A stretch of DNA of 64,000 nucleotides, from positions 112,586 to 176,585 of the forward strand of contig NZ_JONJ01000007.1 of the NCBI RefSeq assembly GCF_000711825.1. The letters run 5' to 3'. The position numbers were made by a program, and so were the translations under genes. The DNA comes from [Clostridium] aminophilum DSM 10710 (GTDB taxonomy: Bacteria > Bacillota > Clostridia > Lachnospirales > Lachnospiraceae). The notes under the pieces are model-generated. The model searched no databases, was not told the DNA's origin, and saw only the letters and a list, made by a program, of their open reading frames with translations. Shown here piece after piece: positions 61,552-64,000 of this stretch (position 1 is the stretch's first letter; each line of letters opens with the position of its first letter).

Positions 61552-63354
61552 TTAATGACTCCTTCCGTTTCTTTTCTTTTTTTCAATATGAATCGTCAGA
61601 ACATTCAATCCCAATATGTTCTGATACTCGATTTCCTCTGCCATCTGATATACCAGCCGGATTCCCGCCCCCTTCACGAGATCCGCCGGATCAAGAATCT
61701 CCGATCGCTCCGCCGGATCAAACGGAACGCAGTCATCCTTGATTCGCAGAATTACCTCGTCATTCTTATGAACAACACGGATATCCACCGAATGATGCTC
61801 CCGGTCTTTGGTAAATCCGTGCTCCACAACATTTGACGCCATTTCTTCCAGAAACAGTCCGGAGAAAAATGAAGTCCTGCGGTCAATCCCCCTGCTGAGA
61901 CAAAAGTCGATCACCGTCTGCGAGACTCTGATCACTTCATCAACGCTTCGAACAGAAATATCAATCCGGGCATCTTCCGGTGCGCCGAAGTCCTCCGGAA
62001 TCACCATGAGCTGTTCTAAATTTCGTGGAAATGCTTTGCGCTGAATACAGGAATACAGCACAATCACTGTGAAACAGACGACACCGTTGAGCGGATAAGC
62101 CCAATATATGCCGCTCATGCCCAGCGGCCGGATCAGAATCGCGGAGAAGAACGCCACGCTGGCAACACCTTCCAGAAATGCGAGAATATGGCTTAATCCG
62201 TCTTTCCCGGAAGTCTGCGCGTAACAGGAGAATTGCATGCGAAAAACGCTCAGCGGGAACAGCAGCGGAAGGATGCGGAACCCCTTGACCGTCATCTCAA
62301 AGACCGGATCGGATGGATCACGATAAAACAGTCTGGTCAGCGGCACGGCAAATAGGATCATAAGCGCCGCGATGACCGTGATCACCGGTATGCATCGGAA
62401 CAGTCCCACGCGCATGACATCCGTCAGAGATTTCCGGTCTTCCTCGCCAATGCTGACACTCATCAGCATGCGGGCCACCTGTATCATGCCGAACGGAATG
62501 ATTCCGACCATGATCATCACTGCCTGGGTTGCCGCATACGCGGACAGTCCGGCTGACCCGACATACATTACAATAAGCGCATTCAGGATAAAGCCGAGCA
62601 CAGCCTGATAGCCATCAATCACGGAACCGGAAAAGCCGGTTTTCATGATCCGCCAGACATCGGAAAGCTTTAATCCCGAAAAAGACAGTTGAAAAAGAGT
62701 CTTCCTGGAGAAATACGGCTTCAGTTCGATCATCAGGAAGATCCACATCCCAATGGAAGGTGCAAGGCCGAGGCCAAACTCTCCCATCCGGAACACGACC
62801 ACAAACAGATAATTCAACACCAGACTTACAGAAAGAAATGCCACGCTGGCAGCGCTTGTGTACTTCATCTTGTTTTCCAGCGACAGAAACGCCGTAAGCT
62901 GTTGTCCCATAACGGTCGGAAAAAGGCCGACGGCGACGCCGCAAATATACCGGTCCAACGATTTCTGCATCGCCGGATCCGGCGTCAGGATCCCGGTCCA
63001 GCCGAAAAGGATCACCATGAAAAGAAAGAAAATCGCTGCGGCGGAGAATCCCGTTGTGATCAGGACATCGATGGAAAAGATCCTTCCGGTTTCTTCCATC
63101 TCATTTCGCCCCATGAATTTGCCGCACAGAATCTGTGATCCAATGACAAACATCAGACTGACCGCGATCACAAACTCGTCGAACGGAGCGTACAATCCCA
63201 GAGCGCCCATTGCCTCTCTTCCGACGTAATTGCCGGCAAACAGACTCGAAATGATCTCATTGATCGACGATAGAACGATCAGCAGAATCTGATATGGAAG
63301 CAGCCGGAAAAACTGCCTGGTCAAAAGTTGATAATCCGAACGATTGTGTTCCAT
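61552..63354 (-). CDS. MATE-family transporter fused to an RsbW-like ATPase domain
   Basis: 600 residues from MEHNRSDYQLLTRQFF (GAGG 9 bases upstream); an ATG five codons earlier is possible. Residues about 10-445 have the twelve-helix MATE exporter pattern (LFAGNYVGREAMGALGLYAP, GQQLTAFLSLENKMKYTS). Residues 460-595 are a soluble HATPase_c domain of the anti-sigma (RsbW/SpoIIAB) kind: LFLEEMASNVVEHGF (N box), ILRIKDDCVPFDP (G1), DLVKGAGIRLV (G2). A multidrug-type exporter with a cytoplasmic serine-kinase-like ATPase on the same chain is an unusual combination. It is coupled to the MurT-like gene, so a cell-envelope precursor is one possible substrate. Confidence 0.85.
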   Translation of the reverse strand: MEHNRSDYQLLTRQFFRLLPYQILLIVLSSINEIISSLFAGNYVGREAMGALGLYAPFDEFVIAVSLMFVIGSQILCGKFMGRNEMEETGRIFSIDVLITTGFSAAAIFFLFMVILFGWTGILTPDPAMQKSLDRYICGVAVGLFPTVMGQQLTAFLSLENKMKYTSAASVAFLSVSLVLNYLFVVVFRMGEFGLGLAPSIGMWIFLMIELKPYFSRKTLFQLSFSGLKLSDVWRIMKTGFSGSVIDGYQAVLGFILNALIVMYVGSAGLSAYAATQAVMIMVGIIPFGMIQVARMLMSVSIGEEDRKSLTDVMRVGLFRCIPVITVIAALMILFAVPLTRLFYRDPSDPVFEMTVKGFRILPLLFPLSVFRMQFSCYAQTSGKDGLSHILAFLEGVASVAFFSAILIRPLGMSGIYWAYPLNGVVCFTVIVLYSCIQRKAFPRNLEQLMVIPEDFGAPEDARIDISVRSVDEVIRVSQTVIDFCLSRGIDRRTSFFSGLFLEEMASNVVEHGFTKDREHHSVDIRVVHKNDEVILRIKDDCVPFDPAERSEILDPADLVKGAGIRLVYQMAEEIEYQNILGLNVLTIHIEKKKRNGRSH

Positions 63355-63390
63355 TTGTTTATGCCTCATACGATTTCTCTGGATTTTCCT

Positions 63391-63446
63391 GATTGGATTT
63401 CCCCGATCGGATTTCCTCGATCGGATTTCCTCGATCGGATTTCCGG
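63391..63446. repeat. 14-bp tandem repeat, four copies
   Basis: Units at 63391, 63405, 63419 and 63433 read GATCGGATTTCCTC or close variants (two identical). They lie 37 bases before the start of the MATE-ATPase fusion gene, in its leader or promoter. The rest of the 445-base gap to 63799 shows no gene. Confidence 0.85.
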
Positions 63447-63679
63447 GGATGACAGTCTCTGCCCCCCGATATTCTCCTGCGTTCCGTCCAAAGATTCTGT
63501 ACTCCGTCTCGTAAAAAGAACATGATCAGTTTAATCTTTTAATAACATAATCGCACGGATATGTATGAAAAACAAGTTATGTCTTTTTCTCGTCACAATT
63601 ATGTCTTTATCGGAAATCCGTATGCAGACTCTGTGCACCGCTGTTCAGCCACATTTTGCGCTTTTCTTATACTTTGATC

Positions 63680-64000
63680 GTAAACGGTAAATAGTCGGTG
63701 CCGTGATACGGCATCTCGGCCATGAGATAATTATTCTGTCACTTTCAAAACTTGAAAAAGTTGGTGTCAACTTTTCCCAGTTTTCACAGGAGGTTTCTCA
63801 TGGATACTCAATTAGCTACTTCCCAGATTCGTTTGCAGAACTGGGTTGCTATCATCAGGGATCAGAAATCCAGCGGACTCACGATCAAAGACTATTGCCA
63901 GGAACACGATCTTTCCCAAAACGCGTATTACTACTGGCTTCGAAAAAGCCGACGTGCCGCATTGCAGGCAACAGACATCTCTTTTACAGAGGTTCCGGTT
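63680..64000 (+). mobile_element. Left part of an IS66-family element (cut by window edge)
   Basis: A TnpA-type accessory gene with an untranslated leader. GTAAACGGTAAATAGTCGG at 63680 has the GTAA start typical of IS66-family ends and is my guess for the left terminus; the right end and tnpB/transposase genes are beyond the window. Confidence 0.6.
63800..64000 (+). CDS. IS66-family accessory protein TnpA, partial
   Basis: 67 codons visible, MDTQLATSQIRLQNWVAIIR onward, with SGLTIKDYCQEHDLSQNAYY and YWLRK, the helix-turn-helix pattern of IS66 TnpA-type proteins. AGGAGG precedes the ATG. The 3' end is cut. Confidence 0.88.
   Translation, partial: MDTQLATSQIRLQNWVAIIRDQKSSGLTIKDYCQEHDLSQNAYYYWLRKSRRAALQATDISFTEVPV

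Overview
The window reads as chromosomal DNA of an anaerobic Bacillota, most likely a Lachnospiraceae-type clostridium. The grounds are strong AGGAGG-type ribosome binding sites, many Clostridia-style families (FlxA-like, GatB/YqeY, DUF4392, AGCS symporter, split MetH plus activation protein) and U-tract terminators. No rRNA, tRNA or CRISPR array was seen. Base composition is mixed and fairly GC-rich, except for a visibly AT-richer island at about 25.5-37.0 kb.

Layout. 0-3.4 kb: the first codons of a response regulator and a FIST-sensor hybrid histidine kinase. 3.7-6.8 kb: pgi, convergent with aspA. 6.8-13.3 kb: oppABCDF peptide importer behind a long structured leader. 13.3-16.8 kb: a sigma-factor-like protein with a membrane tail, a DUF4392 protein, an AraC regulator and a FlxA-like coiled coil. 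17.3-22.8 kb: ferredoxin, LCM-type methyltransferase and Crp/Fnr regulator on one strand, and divergently a tight three-gene set (HypB/UreG-like GTPase, soluble ABC ATPase, binding-protein-fold protein without signal peptide). 23-25.4 kb: coiled-coil protein and alanine:cation symporter. 25.5-37.0 kb: a defence or mobile island with GIY-YIG/DUF4357 protein, tyrosine recombinase, type I restriction-modification system (hsdR, two orphan specificity cassettes, hsdS, hsdM) and an AAA_14/DUF4143 ATPase behind six 23-bp repeats.

37.2-50.7 kb is largely sulfur amino-acid metabolism: metF, MetH-activation protein and metH make methionine from homocysteine, and metY plus a polar amino-acid ABC importer, with a LysR regulator upstream, supply homocysteine and probably take up a sulfur amino acid. 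A RAYT (REP-associated) transposase, a diguanylate-cyclase relic and palindromic repeats sit inside it. 50.7-55.6 kb: a PTS EIIC-EIIA protein lacking its catalytic histidine next to a SpoIIE-type phosphatase, a VOC protein, and an HD/kinase fusion. 56-64 kb: GatB/YqeY, a GH3-family acyl-adenylase, a YtcJ-like amidohydrolase, a MurT-like Mur ligase coupled to a MATE-plus-ATPase fusion, and the left end of an IS66-family element cut by the window edge.

Two themes recur. In-frame tandem-repeat expansions occur inside otherwise ordinary enzymes (ferredoxin, MetF, MetH activation protein, amidohydrolase), and dispersed palindromic repeats lie between genes. The best candidates for something undescribed are the GTPase/ABC/binding-fold trio, the MATE-ATPase fusion with its MurT-like partner, and the phosphatase/degenerate-PTS pair.
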